Source of the DNA: RYN-230 sp963793825
Lineage (GTDB): Bacteria; Actinomycetota; Actinomycetes; Streptosporangiales; Streptosporangiaceae
Direction of reading: 5' to 3'
DNA: 64,000 bases
Assembly (NCBI GenBank): GCA_963793825.1
Contig: CAWCBE010000007.1
Location: 930,001 to 994,000, forward strand
This document shows, piece after piece, positions 1 to 9,145 of the stretch. The notes below the pieces were generated by a model that ran no database searches, was not told the origin of the DNA, and was given only the letters and a program-made list of their open reading frames with translations. The position numbers were made by a program, and so were the translations under genes. Every line of letters starts with the position of its first letter. The stretch's first letter is position 1.

Positions 1-90
1 CCGCGGCCGCTCGGCGCTGAAGCACTGCAGCACGTCCAGTCCGCGGGCCAGGGACTCGACGAAGTCGGCCCCCTCACCACGACCGGCCAT
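1..90 (-). CDS. IclR-family transcriptional regulator, N-terminal fragment (runs off the window)
   Basis: The first 30 codons of a minus-strand gene start at an ATG at 90-88 and leave the window at base 1. The visible peptide includes DFVESLARGLDVLQCF, which matches the opening helix of IclR/PcaR-type regulators, where a winged helix-turn-helix follows at once. The gene is divergent from the flavin monooxygenase that starts at 270, leaving about 180 bp for shared promoters. IclR proteins often control a neighbouring aromatic-compound operon, so local control of the monooxygenase is a reasonable inference. The call rests on a short motif only; the DNA-binding and ligand domains lie outside the window. 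Confidence 0.7.
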   Translation of the reverse strand, partial: MAGRGEGADFVESLARGLDVLQCFSAERPR

Positions 91-269
91 GACCGTCTGC
101 CTTCCAGATCGACCCAGCGTGCGCATCCTTGACAGTGTCCCGTTGCGCGGGCATCGTACTGCCAGGCGCCGCTATGCGTACATCCGTCCGTGACGGCTGC
201 TCATATCCGGGATACCTGACTCGGCGTTTGCACGCTCGGCGCGGAGCAGGCAGAAGGGGGAGCCGTTCG

Positions 270-2036
270 GTGAGCAGCGACGCACCTGCCGTGGAGACTG
301 ACGTCCTGGTGGTCGGCTCGGGACCGGGCGGGGCCGGAGCCGCGCTGTTCCTGGCCACGTACGGGACCCGGGCCCTGGTCATCACCAGGTACGGGCACCT
401 GTCCGACACGCCCCGGGCGCATATCACGAACCAGCGGACCATGGAGACGCTGCGCGACATGGGCCTGGAGCAGCGGCTGATGCGCGAGGCCACGCCGTGG
501 GAGTGGATGGGCAACACGACGTTCTGCACCAGCCTGGCCGGTGAAGAACTCGGGCGGATCCCGTCTTGGGGCACCGACACCCGGCGCCACCACGACTACG
601 AACTGCAGAGCCCATGCACCATGCTCGACGCCCCGCAGACCATCACCGAGCCGGTGATGATGCAGGCGGCGCAGGCCCGCGGGGCTAAGGTCCGGTTCGA
701 CACCGAGTACCTGTCGCACGCCCAGGACGAGTCAGGCGTCACCACCCAGGTCCGCGACCGGCTCACCGGCGCGACGTACCCGATCCGCTCGAAGTACCTG
801 GTCGGCGCGGACGGCGCCCGCAGCAAGGTCGCGGCCGACCTGGACCTTCCGTTCGAGGGCCCGGGCGCGGTGGGCGGCGCCCTGCACATCATCTTCGAGG
901 CCGACCTGAGCCGGTTCGTCGACTACCGGCCATCGGTCCTGTACTGGATGCTGCAGCCCGGCGCCGAGAGAGAAGGCGTCGGGCTCGGCGTGCTGCGGAT
1001 GATCAGGCCGTGGCACGAGTGGATGCTGATGTGGGGCTACGAGGCCGCCGCCGGGCCACCCGAGATCACCGACGAGTTCGCCCGCGAACTGGCCGTGCAG
1101 CTGGTCGGAACCGAGGACTTCGAGATGAAGGTCACCTCCCGGCTGCCGTGGACGGTGAACCATCACTTCGCTACCACGGTGGCCCGCGGCCGGGTCTTCT
1201 GCGTCGGGGACGCGGTGCACCGGCACCCCCCGACCAACGGGCTCGGTTCCAACACCTCGATCCAGGACTCCTACAACCTGGCCTGGAAGCTGCACCACGT
1301 GCTGCAGGGCCGGGCCGATCCGGCCTTGCTGGACAGCTACAACGCCGAGCGGGCCCCGGTGGCCCGCCAGATCGTGGAGCGGGCCAACCAGAGCATCGCC
1401 GACACCGGCCGCATCGTCGCGGCCCTCGACGTCAACGACACCACCGACGTGGACAAGCTGAACCGGCAGCTGGCGCTGCGTAAGGCGGCCGGCCCGGAAG
1501 GCGAGAAGATCCGGGAGAGGCTGCGCGAGGCCATCGCGTACAAGGCGTACGAGTTCGACGCGCACGGCGTCGAGCACAACCACCGCTACGCCTCGTCGGC
1601 CGTCATCCCGGACGGCACGGCGATGCCCGCGTTCACCCGCGACCCGGAGCTGTACGCCCAGGCCACCACGTGGCCGGGCGCGAAGCTGCCGCACACCTGG
1701 GTGACCCGCCAGGGGCGCCGGGTGTCCACGCTGGACCTCGCCGGCCATGGCACCTTCAGCGTGTGGACCGGTATCGGCGGCCAGGCCTGGCTGCACACGG
1801 CGGAGGCCCTCTCGGCCGAGACAGGACTGCCGGTCACGCCGGTGTCGATCGGCCCGGGCCAGCCGTTCGAGGACCCCTACGGCACCTGGGCCGAGCTCCG
1901 CGAGATCTCCGACGGCGGCGTGCTCCTGGTCCGGCCCGACCTGTACGTCGCCGCCCGGCATGCCAGCGCGCCCGACTCCGCGGAGACCGCCGCCCAGTGG
2001 CTCCGCCAGGCCGTCACCTCTGTCCTGGGCCGTTAG
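270..2036 (+). CDS. FAD-dependent aromatic-ring monooxygenase (PheA/TfdB family)
   Basis: A 588-aa class A flavoprotein hydroxylase, expected to hydroxylate a phenolic or polyketide-like aromatic substrate using NAD(P)H and O2. The N-terminus carries the ADP-binding fold (VLVVGSGPGGAGAAL). A GADGARSKV segment precedes the second FAD motif, GRVFCVGDAVHRHPP, which contacts the ribityl chain, followed by GLGSNTSIQDSYNLAWKL. The C-terminal ~150 residues form the thioredoxin-like domain of phenol hydroxylase/TfdB proteins. The open frame extends upstream to 129, but GTG at 270 is chosen because an AGGGGG Shine-Dalgarno lies about 8 bases before it and the FAD fold begins 16 residues later. The gene faces away from the IclR fragment. 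The substrate cannot be read from sequence. Family call is firm. Confidence 0.88.
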   Translation: MSSDAPAVETDVLVVGSGPGGAGAALFLATYGTRALVITRYGHLSDTPRAHITNQRTMETLRDMGLEQRLMREATPWEWMGNTTFCTSLAGEELGRIPSWGTDTRRHHDYELQSPCTMLDAPQTITEPVMMQAAQARGAKVRFDTEYLSHAQDESGVTTQVRDRLTGATYPIRSKYLVGADGARSKVAADLDLPFEGPGAVGGALHIIFEADLSRFVDYRPSVLYWMLQPGAEREGVGLGVLRMIRPWHEWMLMWGYEAAAGPPEITDEFARELAVQLVGTEDFEMKVTSRLPWTVNHHFATTVARGRVFCVGDAVHRHPPTNGLGSNTSIQDSYNLAWKLHHVLQGRADPALLDSYNAERAPVARQIVERANQSIADTGRIVAALDVNDTTDVDKLNRQLALRKAAGPEGEKIRERLREAIAYKAYEFDAHGVEHNHRYASSAVIPDGTAMPAFTRDPELYAQATTWPGAKLPHTWVTRQGRRVSTLDLAGHGTFSVWTGIGGQAWLHTAEALSAETGLPVTPVSIGPGQPFEDPYGTWAELREISDGGVLLVRPDLYVAARHASAPDSAETAAQWLRQAVTSVLGR

Positions 2037-2467
2037 CCCGCGGCGGGCGCGGTCCGGGGCAGAATGACGGCGTACGCCGCACTGAGCAGGTCAACGAGGC
2101 GCCACCCGCTCGCCTGGATGGCATTTCTTCCCGGGATTCGGGCCACAGGGCGCCCGGCCGTTTAAACGGCCATGGGGAAGGGCCAGGCGGCTGGGAGCCT
2201 AACCGCCGGCATTCCGGGCCAGGCCACTACGCCCGCCGAAACTGAGTCGGTGCACAGTCCAATTCCGGCCTGCGCATTCGGCGTGTGCGTTGCCCGCCAC
2301 ACGGGAAAGGCAAACCCGGCCTGGGCCCAACGGCCAGAGTACGGCTGCTACGCGCATCCGCCCTTGACAGTGCCCTGGCCAAGGGCCAAAGTGTGACTTG
2401 CGCGCCGAACGGCTTGCCGATTGACAGGCGCGACCGCCTCAGGTCCGGGCGCAGCCTAGGGGGAATC
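2037..2467. other. Gene-free stretch with a perfect 16-bp palindrome
   Basis: No convincing gene lies here. The stretch holds the palindrome listed at 2156-2171 and two TTGACA-like words (near 2364 and 2420) that could be -35 elements for the gene at 2468. I could not pair either with a convincing -10. Confidence 0.5.
2156..2171. repeat. Perfect 16-bp palindrome GGCCGTTTAAACGGCC
   Basis: The two 8-base arms are exact reverse complements with no spacer, around an AT core (TTTAAA) in otherwise GC-rich DNA. It lies 120 bp after the monooxygenase stop and about 300 bp before the next start. It could be a dimeric operator or a hairpin. No T-run follows, so a classical intrinsic terminator is not indicated. 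Confidence 0.5.
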
Positions 2468-3457
2468 ATGGAACTGGCGGCAGATTTTTCTTTCCAGCCA
2501 CTACCTCCACTCGAGAATCCTGTTCATTTTCCGTTCGAGGCGGTGGCGAACCCGCTGGGCCCGCTCGCCGGGCTCGCGGGGAAGTGGAGCGGCCGGGGCT
2601 TCAACGTCATCTGGCGGCCCGACCACACGCCCGGGCAGGACCACTTCCTCGAGCTCAACGTGACCAGTGAGCAGCTCGAATTCGACCCCATCAGCGGGCC
2701 GATACCCAATCGTGGCCTGCTGCAGCCTGACATCAACATGTTCGGCCTGACGTACCTGCAGCAGATCTCCGATGCGAACCTGCACGCGGGGCTGCATATC
2801 GAGCCGGGCCTGTGGGCGGCGGTCCCGAAGACCAGCGACCCCGGCGAGCCCCCCACTGTGGCCCGCCTGGCTTCCATCCCGCACGGCACGACGATTCTGG
2901 CCCAGGGGGCCGCCAGCACGTCGTCCACGGCACCGTCCATCCCGGATGTCGGCATCAAGCCGTTCACGATCGGCAACCCGGCCACCACGATCGACTTCCC
3001 GGAGCAGACGCTGACCACGGCCAGCCAGTTCCGGACCTCCGGCACCGGCCTGACCGGCGTCACCCAGCAAATGGTCAACAATCCCAACACGGTCCTCCGC
3101 GCGGCGATCGCGGGCCAGCAGATCCACGCCACGACCACGCTGCACGTGTCCACCAGCGACGCTCCTGTGCCGGGCGGCGGAACCTCGAATACGGCCTTCC
3201 TGCAGGGGTCCGCCCACGGCCCGAACGCGGTCGCAGCGCGCGCCACCGCCACGTTCTGGCTGGAGACGATCCAGGGCGATCCAGGCCCTCGCCAGCTGCA
3301 GTACTCACAGCTCGTGCTGCTGAACTTCAACGGCCTGAGCTGGCCTCATATCACGGTTGCCACGCTGCGCAAGCAGGCCGGCACCACCACCCCCTCGATC
3401 CAGCAGATCGACCCAGGGATCCCGGCCGAACTGCTCCCGAAAGACCCCACCGCCTGA
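2468..3457 (+). CDS. Conserved protein with nitrobindin/THAP4-like start ('heme-binding protein' family)
   Basis: A 329-aa protein. It opens with a linker and then LGPLAGLAGKWSGRGFNVIWRP, which resembles the G-x-W-x-G-x-G entry strand of FABP-like nitrobindin/THAP4 barrels. Further conserved blocks such as NRGLLQPDINMFGLTYLQQI, HIEPGLWAAVP and NGLSWPHITVATLRK recall a family that databases label heme-binding protein in cyanobacteria, actinobacteria and fungi. There is no signal peptide, so it is probably cytoplasmic. Heme or fatty-acid binding is inferred from family naming; I see no definite axial ligand. The start is the ATG at 2468, with AGGGGG 7 bases upstream; an upstream in-frame start at 2285 lacks such a site. 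The 3' end overlaps the tail of the convergent DUF4331 reading frame. Confidence 0.6.
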   Translation: MELAADFSFQPLPPLENPVHFPFEAVANPLGPLAGLAGKWSGRGFNVIWRPDHTPGQDHFLELNVTSEQLEFDPISGPIPNRGLLQPDINMFGLTYLQQISDANLHAGLHIEPGLWAAVPKTSDPGEPPTVARLASIPHGTTILAQGAASTSSTAPSIPDVGIKPFTIGNPATTIDFPEQTLTTASQFRTSGTGLTGVTQQMVNNPNTVLRAAIAGQQIHATTTLHVSTSDAPVPGGGTSNTAFLQGSAHGPNAVAARATATFWLETIQGDPGPRQLQYSQLVLLNFNGLSWPHITVATLRKQAGTTTPSIQQIDPGIPAELLPKDPTA

Positions 3458-4524
3458 GCCCTCGGCCCGGCGCAGGATCGAGAAGGCCGATCGGGAGATG
3501 GTCTGGCTGACACCACGTAGGGGAACCTCCCGGTGCGAAGGTCCTTGGCCACCGATGGCGTGAGCCCCGAGGGCACAGCGGTGTCGGCGACCAGGGAGAG
3601 CATGGCCTCGGGTGCGTTGTCGGCCAGGGTACGGCCGTTGAAGCCGGCGAAACCGTAGCTCGCGGGCGTCCCTACCACGTAGGGAAGGACGTCAGGGAAA
3701 AGCTCCCGGGTCACCGCCTGGCCGTAGCCCTGCGGGTCGCCGGCGGTCCCGCTGGCCGACACCACGGCCGCGACCTGCTCCCCGATGTACTTCCCCACGG
3801 CGTCGAAGTCTTCGGACGGGTGGCGGGTGTTGGCCGGATTGGCGAAGTCGGTGTCGTCGGGCCACAAGATCGGCCACATCATGGGGTGCCCGGCCCGGTT
3901 GATCTGCCGCCAGCCGCCCGCGTCGGTAGCGAGCTTGGTGGCGCACCAGACGCCAGTCCGGGCGCCGGGCCGCAGCTGCGGATGGGAGTGCGGGACCTCC
4001 AGCACGATCGATTCGACGCTAGTGCCGGCGAAGCTGTTCTGGGCGCCGTCTGGGCGCCATCCGGACAGGTCCACCGCGGTCCCGTTCTTGACGGCCCCGT
4101 TGACGATCGCGAGCAGCGACAGGTCGATGTAGAACGAGTCCGCGATGCGCCCGGCCCAGATCCGGGCGCCGCCGCCGCTGGCTGCCTCGCCGGTCCGGCC
4201 CTCCGCCACCAGCTCCCCGGCCGCGGAGTCCTCGCGCGCCTGGGCGCCGGTGAGGGCGTGCAGCCGCAGCGCCTGGCGTCCGTCCGGGTCGGGCTCGCCG
4301 AACGACACCCGGTAGGTGAGGTCCTCGAAATCGGCCCCGTCGAAGTGCACCTTGATCTCATAGCGTGCCTCCGGGTGGAAGCCCGGCTGGGCGTATGCCC
4401 CGGTGATATTGGAGTTGACGTCCATCACGAACACGGTGCTGCCGTCCCCCGGGAAGACGTACAGATCGTCGATGTAGAGCTGGCCGTTCTGGGCCGCCAG
4501 CGGCGTATCCAGATGATGAGACAC
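3346..4524 (-). CDS. DUF4331 family protein with an anomalous C-terminal extension
   Basis: The protein begins SHHLDTPLAAQNGQLYIDDLYVF, the signature opening of DUF4331 proteins, whose function is unknown. The body contains DSFYIDLSLLAIVNGAVKNG, RINRAGHPMMWP-like (QINRAGHPMMWPILWPDD) and DVLPYVVGTPASYGF blocks. The start is a GTG at 4524 preceded by an AGAGAGG site. Family-like similarity seems to stop at FPYVV, residue 338 (about base 3511). The last 54 residues are Ser/Arg/Pro-rich, and most are antisense to the 3' end of the neighbouring gene ending at 3457. The original stop was probably lost through a point change or small indel, giving a 111-bp tail-to-tail overlap. The true end is therefore likely near 3505. 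Confidence 0.75.
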   Translation of the reverse strand: MSHHLDTPLAAQNGQLYIDDLYVFPGDGSTVFVMDVNSNITGAYAQPGFHPEARYEIKVHFDGADFEDLTYRVSFGEPDPDGRQALRLHALTGAQAREDSAAGELVAEGRTGEAASGGGARIWAGRIADSFYIDLSLLAIVNGAVKNGTAVDLSGWRPDGAQNSFAGTSVESIVLEVPHSHPQLRPGARTGVWCATKLATDAGGWRQINRAGHPMMWPILWPDDTDFANPANTRHPSEDFDAVGKYIGEQVAAVVSASGTAGDPQGYGQAVTRELFPDVLPYVVGTPASYGFAGFNGRTLADNAPEAMLSLVADTAVPSGLTPSVAKDLRTGRFPYVVSARPSPDRPSRSCAGPRAQAVGSFGSSSAGIPGSICWIEGVVVPACLRSVATVI

Positions 4525-5097
4525 GGATAGGTCCTCTCTATGCGGCGGGCGGAGGCTGCGGCCACCCTCGCACGGATCAGCGCGCGCCGGCCCCGGAGGA
4601 GACCCGGGGCCGATCCCCGGGGTTTGCCCGGGTCACCTGCCCCGGGAACCCGGGCGGGCCGCTGGTCTCCGGCCGTCGTGCAGAACCACGGTGGGGCGCA
4701 AGGGTCCAGGCGAGTTCGTGGCGGATGACTCTTCCGCCCCGGCATAGGGCTGCGTGGTGGCCTCGTCTGGTGGCCGGGATGCCGGCTTCCCCGGCCTGGC
4801 CTGCCCGGTTATGCTGTCGAGCAGGCGATGGTGCAGCTTTGGCGGAATATGGTGGGGCTGCTGCCCATGGTCCTGGCATGTGCCTGGAAGCCGTCCTGAA
4901 CCGGAACCGCCGCGGGTTGCGCTGATGTGCTCGCGGGCCGGTCTTGGCCTCCTCAGGCAGGTGATCTGGCCAGCTGGGAGGCCACATGAAGGTATATGCC
5001 CGGCCGCGCGACCCAGCCGGGGCGCTCGGGCCCGAGCCCGCCCTCGCGGGCACCGCCGCCACGGCCGACGCTATGGACGCGGGGTAGCTCCGGGCAG
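4525..5097. other. Gene-free stretch, very GC-rich
   Basis: No gene is recognised between the DUF4331 start and the LuxR-type regulator. Bases 4590-4660 carry several CCCGGG/CCCCGG words that could fold into local hairpins. The open frames crossing this stretch on both strands have no recognisable motif. Confidence 0.4.
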
Positions 5098-7902
5098 ATG
5101 GCCATCCAGTCCGGCCTGCGGGGCCGCGCGCCAGCGCTGACTGACCGGCACAGCGAACGCGGAGTGCTCGACCGGCTGCTCGACGCGGTCCGGGCCGGGG
5201 AGAGCCGGGTTTGGTGGTGCGCGGCGATCCGGGCGTGGGCAAGACCGTGCTGCTGGACTACCTGGCCCGGGGCGCGTCGGGGTGCCGGGTGGTGCGCGTG
5301 GTGGGCGTGCAGTCGGAAATGGAACTGGCCTTCGCGGGGCTGCATCAGCTGTGTGGGCCGATGCTGGACCGGCTCGATCGCCTGCCGGTGCCGCAGCGGG
5401 AGGCGCTGCGGACCGCGTTCGGCCTCACTCTCGGCCCGTCCCCGGACCGGTTCCTGGTCGGGCTGGCCGTCCTCAGCCTGCTGGCGGAAGTGGCTGGGAA
5501 ACGGCCGCTCATCTGCGTGATCGATGACGAGCAGTGGCTCGACCGCGCTTCGGCGCAGGCGCTGGGGATCGCGGCGCGGCGGCTGGCCGCCGACCCAGTC
5601 GGCCTGGTGTTCGCCGCCCGGGTTCCGGGATCGGAACTGGCCGGGCTGCCGGAGCTCGAAGTGGGGGGGCTGCGCGAGAGCGATGCCCGGGCGTTGCTGG
5701 AATCGGTACTGGCCGGGCCGCTGGACACGCGGGTGCGAGACCTCATAGTCGCGGAGACGGAGGGTAACCCGCTGGCGCTGCTGGAGCTCCCGCGGGGACT
5801 GACGCCCGCGGAGCTGGCGGGCGGATTCGGGCTGCCCGGGGCGATCCCGCTGGCGGGCCGGATCGAGGACAGCTTCGGGCGGCGGCTAGAGGTCCTGCCG
5901 GAGCAGACCCGCCGGCTGCTGCTACTGGCCGCGGCCGATCCGTCCGGCGATGCTGCGCTGGTGTGGCGGGCGGCCGAGCGGCTGGACGTCCCGGTCCAGG
6001 CGGCCGCGGCGGCGGTAGAAGCGGGGCTGGTGAAGTTCGGCTCCCGGGTGCGGTTCCGGCATCCGCTGGTCCGCTCGGCGGCCTACCGTTCGGCGTCCTT
6101 CACGGAGCGGCAAGAGGTGCACTGGACGCTGGCGGCGGTCACCGACCCCCAGGCCGATCCGGATCGCCGCACCTGGCACCGGGCCCAGGCCGCAGCCGGG
6201 CCGGATGAGGAAGTCGCGGCGGAGTTGGAGCGCTCGGCTGGCCGGGCGCAGGCCCGCGGCGGGCTGGCCGCAGCCGCGGCGTTCCTGGAGCGCTCGGTCG
6301 CACTGACCGTCAACCCGGTGCGCCGTACCGAGCGCACGCTGGCCGCGGCGCAGACCAGCCTGCAGGCCGGGGCGTTTGGCAAGGCCCGCGAACTGCTGGC
6401 CATGGCCGAGGCCGGGCCGCTGGATGAGTTCGCCAGCGCCCGGGCGGACCTGTTGCGCGGGCGGGTCGCGTTCGCCTCGGGCCTGGGTAGCGACGCCCCG
6501 CCGCTACTGCTCAAGGCGGCCAAGCGGCTTGAGCCGCTCGACCTCGGCCTGGCGCGCGAGACGTACCTGAGCGCGTGGATCGCAGCCATGTTCGCCGGGC
6601 GCATGGCGGGCGCCGGTGACCTGGCCGAGGTCTCCAGTGCCGCCCGGGCGCTGCCCCCGCCGGCCCATCCGCCCCGTCTGGCCGACCTGCTGCCAGACGG
6701 CCTGGCGCTGCTGGTCACCGAGGGCCGGACAGCCGCCGCCCCGATGCTCCGCCAGGCCGCAAGCGCCTTCGCCAGCAGGGACATCTCCCCCGACGAGGAC
6801 CTCCGGTGGGGCTGGCTGGCCCAGGCGGCCGCTATCGTCTTGTGGGACGAGGACGGCTGGCACGCCATTGCCGTCCAGCAGACCCAGCTCGCCCGCGACG
6901 TCGGCGCACTCGATCAGTTGCCAATCGACTTGGCATCTGAGGCCGCGACCGCCATCCGGAGTGGCGACTTTCCGGCGGGGACCTCCCTGATCGCTGAGGC
7001 GGACGTGGTCTCCGAGGCGACCGCCATCGGCTACCCGCCGTTTGCTGCCTTGTGGCTCAGTTGCCTGTCCGGCCGGGAAGCCGAGGCCACCCTGCTGATC
7101 GAGTCCACCATCGCCGAAGGCACGGCCGGGGGCCAGGGGCACGCAGTGAGCTTTGCGCAGTGCGTGGCCGCGATCCTTTACAACAGCCTCGGCCGGTACG
7201 CCGACGCGCTGGCCGCGGCGCAGCAAGCCAGCGAGGACACCCCCCAGCTGTATGTCTCAATGTGGGCGCTCCCTGAGCTGATCGAGGCGGCCGTGCGCAG
7301 CGGACACACCCAAGCCGCCCACGATGCGCTGGAACGGCTGGCGGAAACCACCCAGGCCGGCGGTACCGACTTCGGCCTGGGCATCGAGGCGCGCTCACGG
7401 GCGCTGCTGAGCGACGGGGAGGCCGCCGACGCCCTTTACCGTGAGGCCATCGACCGGCTGAGCCGGACCCGGCTCCGTACCGAGCGTGCCCGCGCCCATC
7501 TGCTTTACGGTGAATGGCTGCGCCGTGCGGGCCGCCGCGCGGACGCCCGCACGCAGCTCCGGGCCGCGCACCAGATGCTGGCCACGATGGGCGCCGAGGC
7601 GTTCGCCGAGCGCGCCCGCCGCGAACTGCTGGCCACCGGCGAAACGGTGCGCAGTCTCGCGGTGGAGACCCGCACCAAACTCACCGCGCAGGAGGCGTCC
7701 TCGCCCGGCTCGCGCGGGACGGGCTGACCAATACCGAGATCGGCGCCCAGTTGTTCCTCAGCGCTCGCACGGTCGAATGGCACCTGGGCAAGTGTTCGCC
7801 AAGCTCGGGATCAGGTCGCGCCGCGAACTGCGCCGGGCACTGGCGCACCTGCCACAAGCGGACCAGTGGGCTCAGCGGCCGCCGGGCAGCGACGCAGGAT
7901 AG
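5098..7902 (+). pseudogene. Large AAA-ATPase/LuxR-HTH regulator (LAL/MalT-like), broken by three 1-base lesions
   Basis: Reading across three frames reconstructs a ~930-aa LAL regulator. Frame one (5098-5210) gives the N-terminus, SERGVLDRLLDAVRAGESRV. Frame two (5211-7690) gives Walker A GDPGVGKT, Walker B LICVIDDEQWLD and ~700 residues of TPR-like helices ending at KLTAQEA. Frame three gives LARDGLTNTEIGAQLFLSARTVEWHLGK, the LuxR recognition helix region, and frame four gives VFAKLGIRSRRELRRALA to the stop at 7902. Each junction is explained by one missing base: TTTT to TTT near 5210, GG to G near 7697, GG to G near 7791. Without repair, the longest product (from 5211) lacks the DNA-binding domain. 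Either three sequencing errors or a genuinely dead regulator would produce this. The 3' end overlaps the convergent MscS gene by 31 bp. Confidence 0.85.
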
Positions 7903-8921
7903 TTCCGCTGGAGGAAGGTAAGGAGGCCTTCCCGGACTTCCCGGCGCAGCGGCGCGATGGCGTCACCATCGACGGCGGTCACCACGGCGACGAGCTTCAC
8001 CGCCGGGGCGGTCGCGTCTTCGACGAAGAGGTCGCTAGGGCCCCTGTCCCAGTGCGCGGAGCGGCCCAGTATCCGGCCGAGCTCCTCGCGCAGGGCACTG
8101 AGCAGGGCATCGAGAGGCGCGTGGCTGGTCACCGCAATTTCCACCATGCCGCTGATCCGGGCGCCCTTGTGCGTCCAGTTCTGGAATGGCGTCGTGGTGA
8201 AGTAGGTGCAGGGCAGGATCAGCGTCGTGTTGTCCTTCACGCGTACCGCGACGTAGGTGAGGGTTATCTCGTCAATGCGGCCGGTCACTCCCTGTACGAC
8301 GACGATGTCATCGATCCGGATCGCGTCGGTGAAGGCGATCTGGAGGCCGGCGAACAAGTTTCCCAGAGTTGTCTGCGCTGCCAGCCCGGCGATCACCCCG
8401 ATCACGCCAGCCGATGCCAGGATGCCGACGCCTATGTCGCGCAGCGGCGGGATGGTCCACAGGATCGCGGCAGCAGTGACCGCCACGATCAGCGCCTGGG
8501 CCACGCGGGTGACAAGGATGATCTTCGTCCGGACGTGACGGGATCGGCGGTCCCCGAGCCCAGCTTCGGGAAAGCGGGCCAGCAGCGCCCGTTCAATGCC
8601 GACCGCGACCACCGTGAGGAGCCATCCGACGATAGCGATCGCCGCGAGGCCGAGAACGTAGCCGACCCGGCCGGCCCACGCGCGCTGCGCGGCCGCCGCC
8701 AGGAGGACTCCGCGGACGGCCAGCACCACGAGCAGCACGGTGAACGGCGCCCGCCACAGGGCCCGCCGGCCGACCTGCAGATTGCGACCCGCGGCGAGCC
8801 GCCTGATCAGGGCGGTGACCGCCACGCCCACGGCGAACGCGATGGCGCCCGCGACGATGCAGGCGATGATGAGTCCCGATGCCGAAGCGTGGCTCAGCTC
8901 AGGCATCGACAGGAAGATCAC
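7872..8921 (-). CDS. Small-conductance mechanosensitive channel (MscS family)
   Basis: A 349-aa membrane protein with about five hydrophobic segments. It has the MscS pore/beta-domain junction (ASAGVIGVIAGLAAQTTLGN, then LFAGLQIAFTDAIRIDDIVVV) and the beta-domain GRIDEITLTYVAVRVKDN. MscS channels open under membrane tension and release solutes on osmotic downshock. The C-terminal alpha/beta cytoplasmic domain is present and ends normally. The start is GTG at 8921; an ATG five codons later is an alternative. It is transcribed convergently to the broken LuxR regulator. The family is confident; the physiological trigger is known only by analogy. Confidence 0.88.
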   Translation of the reverse strand: MIFLSMPELSHASASGLIIACIVAGAIAFAVGVAVTALIRRLAAGRNLQVGRRALWRAPFTVLLVVLAVRGVLLAAAAQRAWAGRVGYVLGLAAIAIVGWLLTVVAVGIERALLARFPEAGLGDRRSRHVRTKIILVTRVAQALIVAVTAAAILWTIPPLRDIGVGILASAGVIGVIAGLAAQTTLGNLFAGLQIAFTDAIRIDDIVVVQGVTGRIDEITLTYVAVRVKDNTTLILPCTYFTTTPFQNWTHKGARISGMVEIAVTSHAPLDALLSALREELGRILGRSAHWDRGPSDLFVEDATAPAVKLVAVVTAVDGDAIAPLRREVREGLLTFLQRNYPASLPGGR

Positions 8922-9145
8922 AGCACGTCCTCAGGCACGTCGCTGACACGGCCAGCCGTGGGCCGGGGCCGCTGTCGGTCATGGGCCGCCGCTCTCTTCC
9001 TCAGTCATACCGGGTGCCGCACTCTAGGCGGGGGCGGGTTCGATCAGGGCACAACGGGATCGCGTGCTCCCTGGCTCGAGCCGGCGACGAGCCTACAGCG
9101 CCGCTATCTCACCGGCGATCCGGCTGGCCCATCAGCCCGAGTTCG

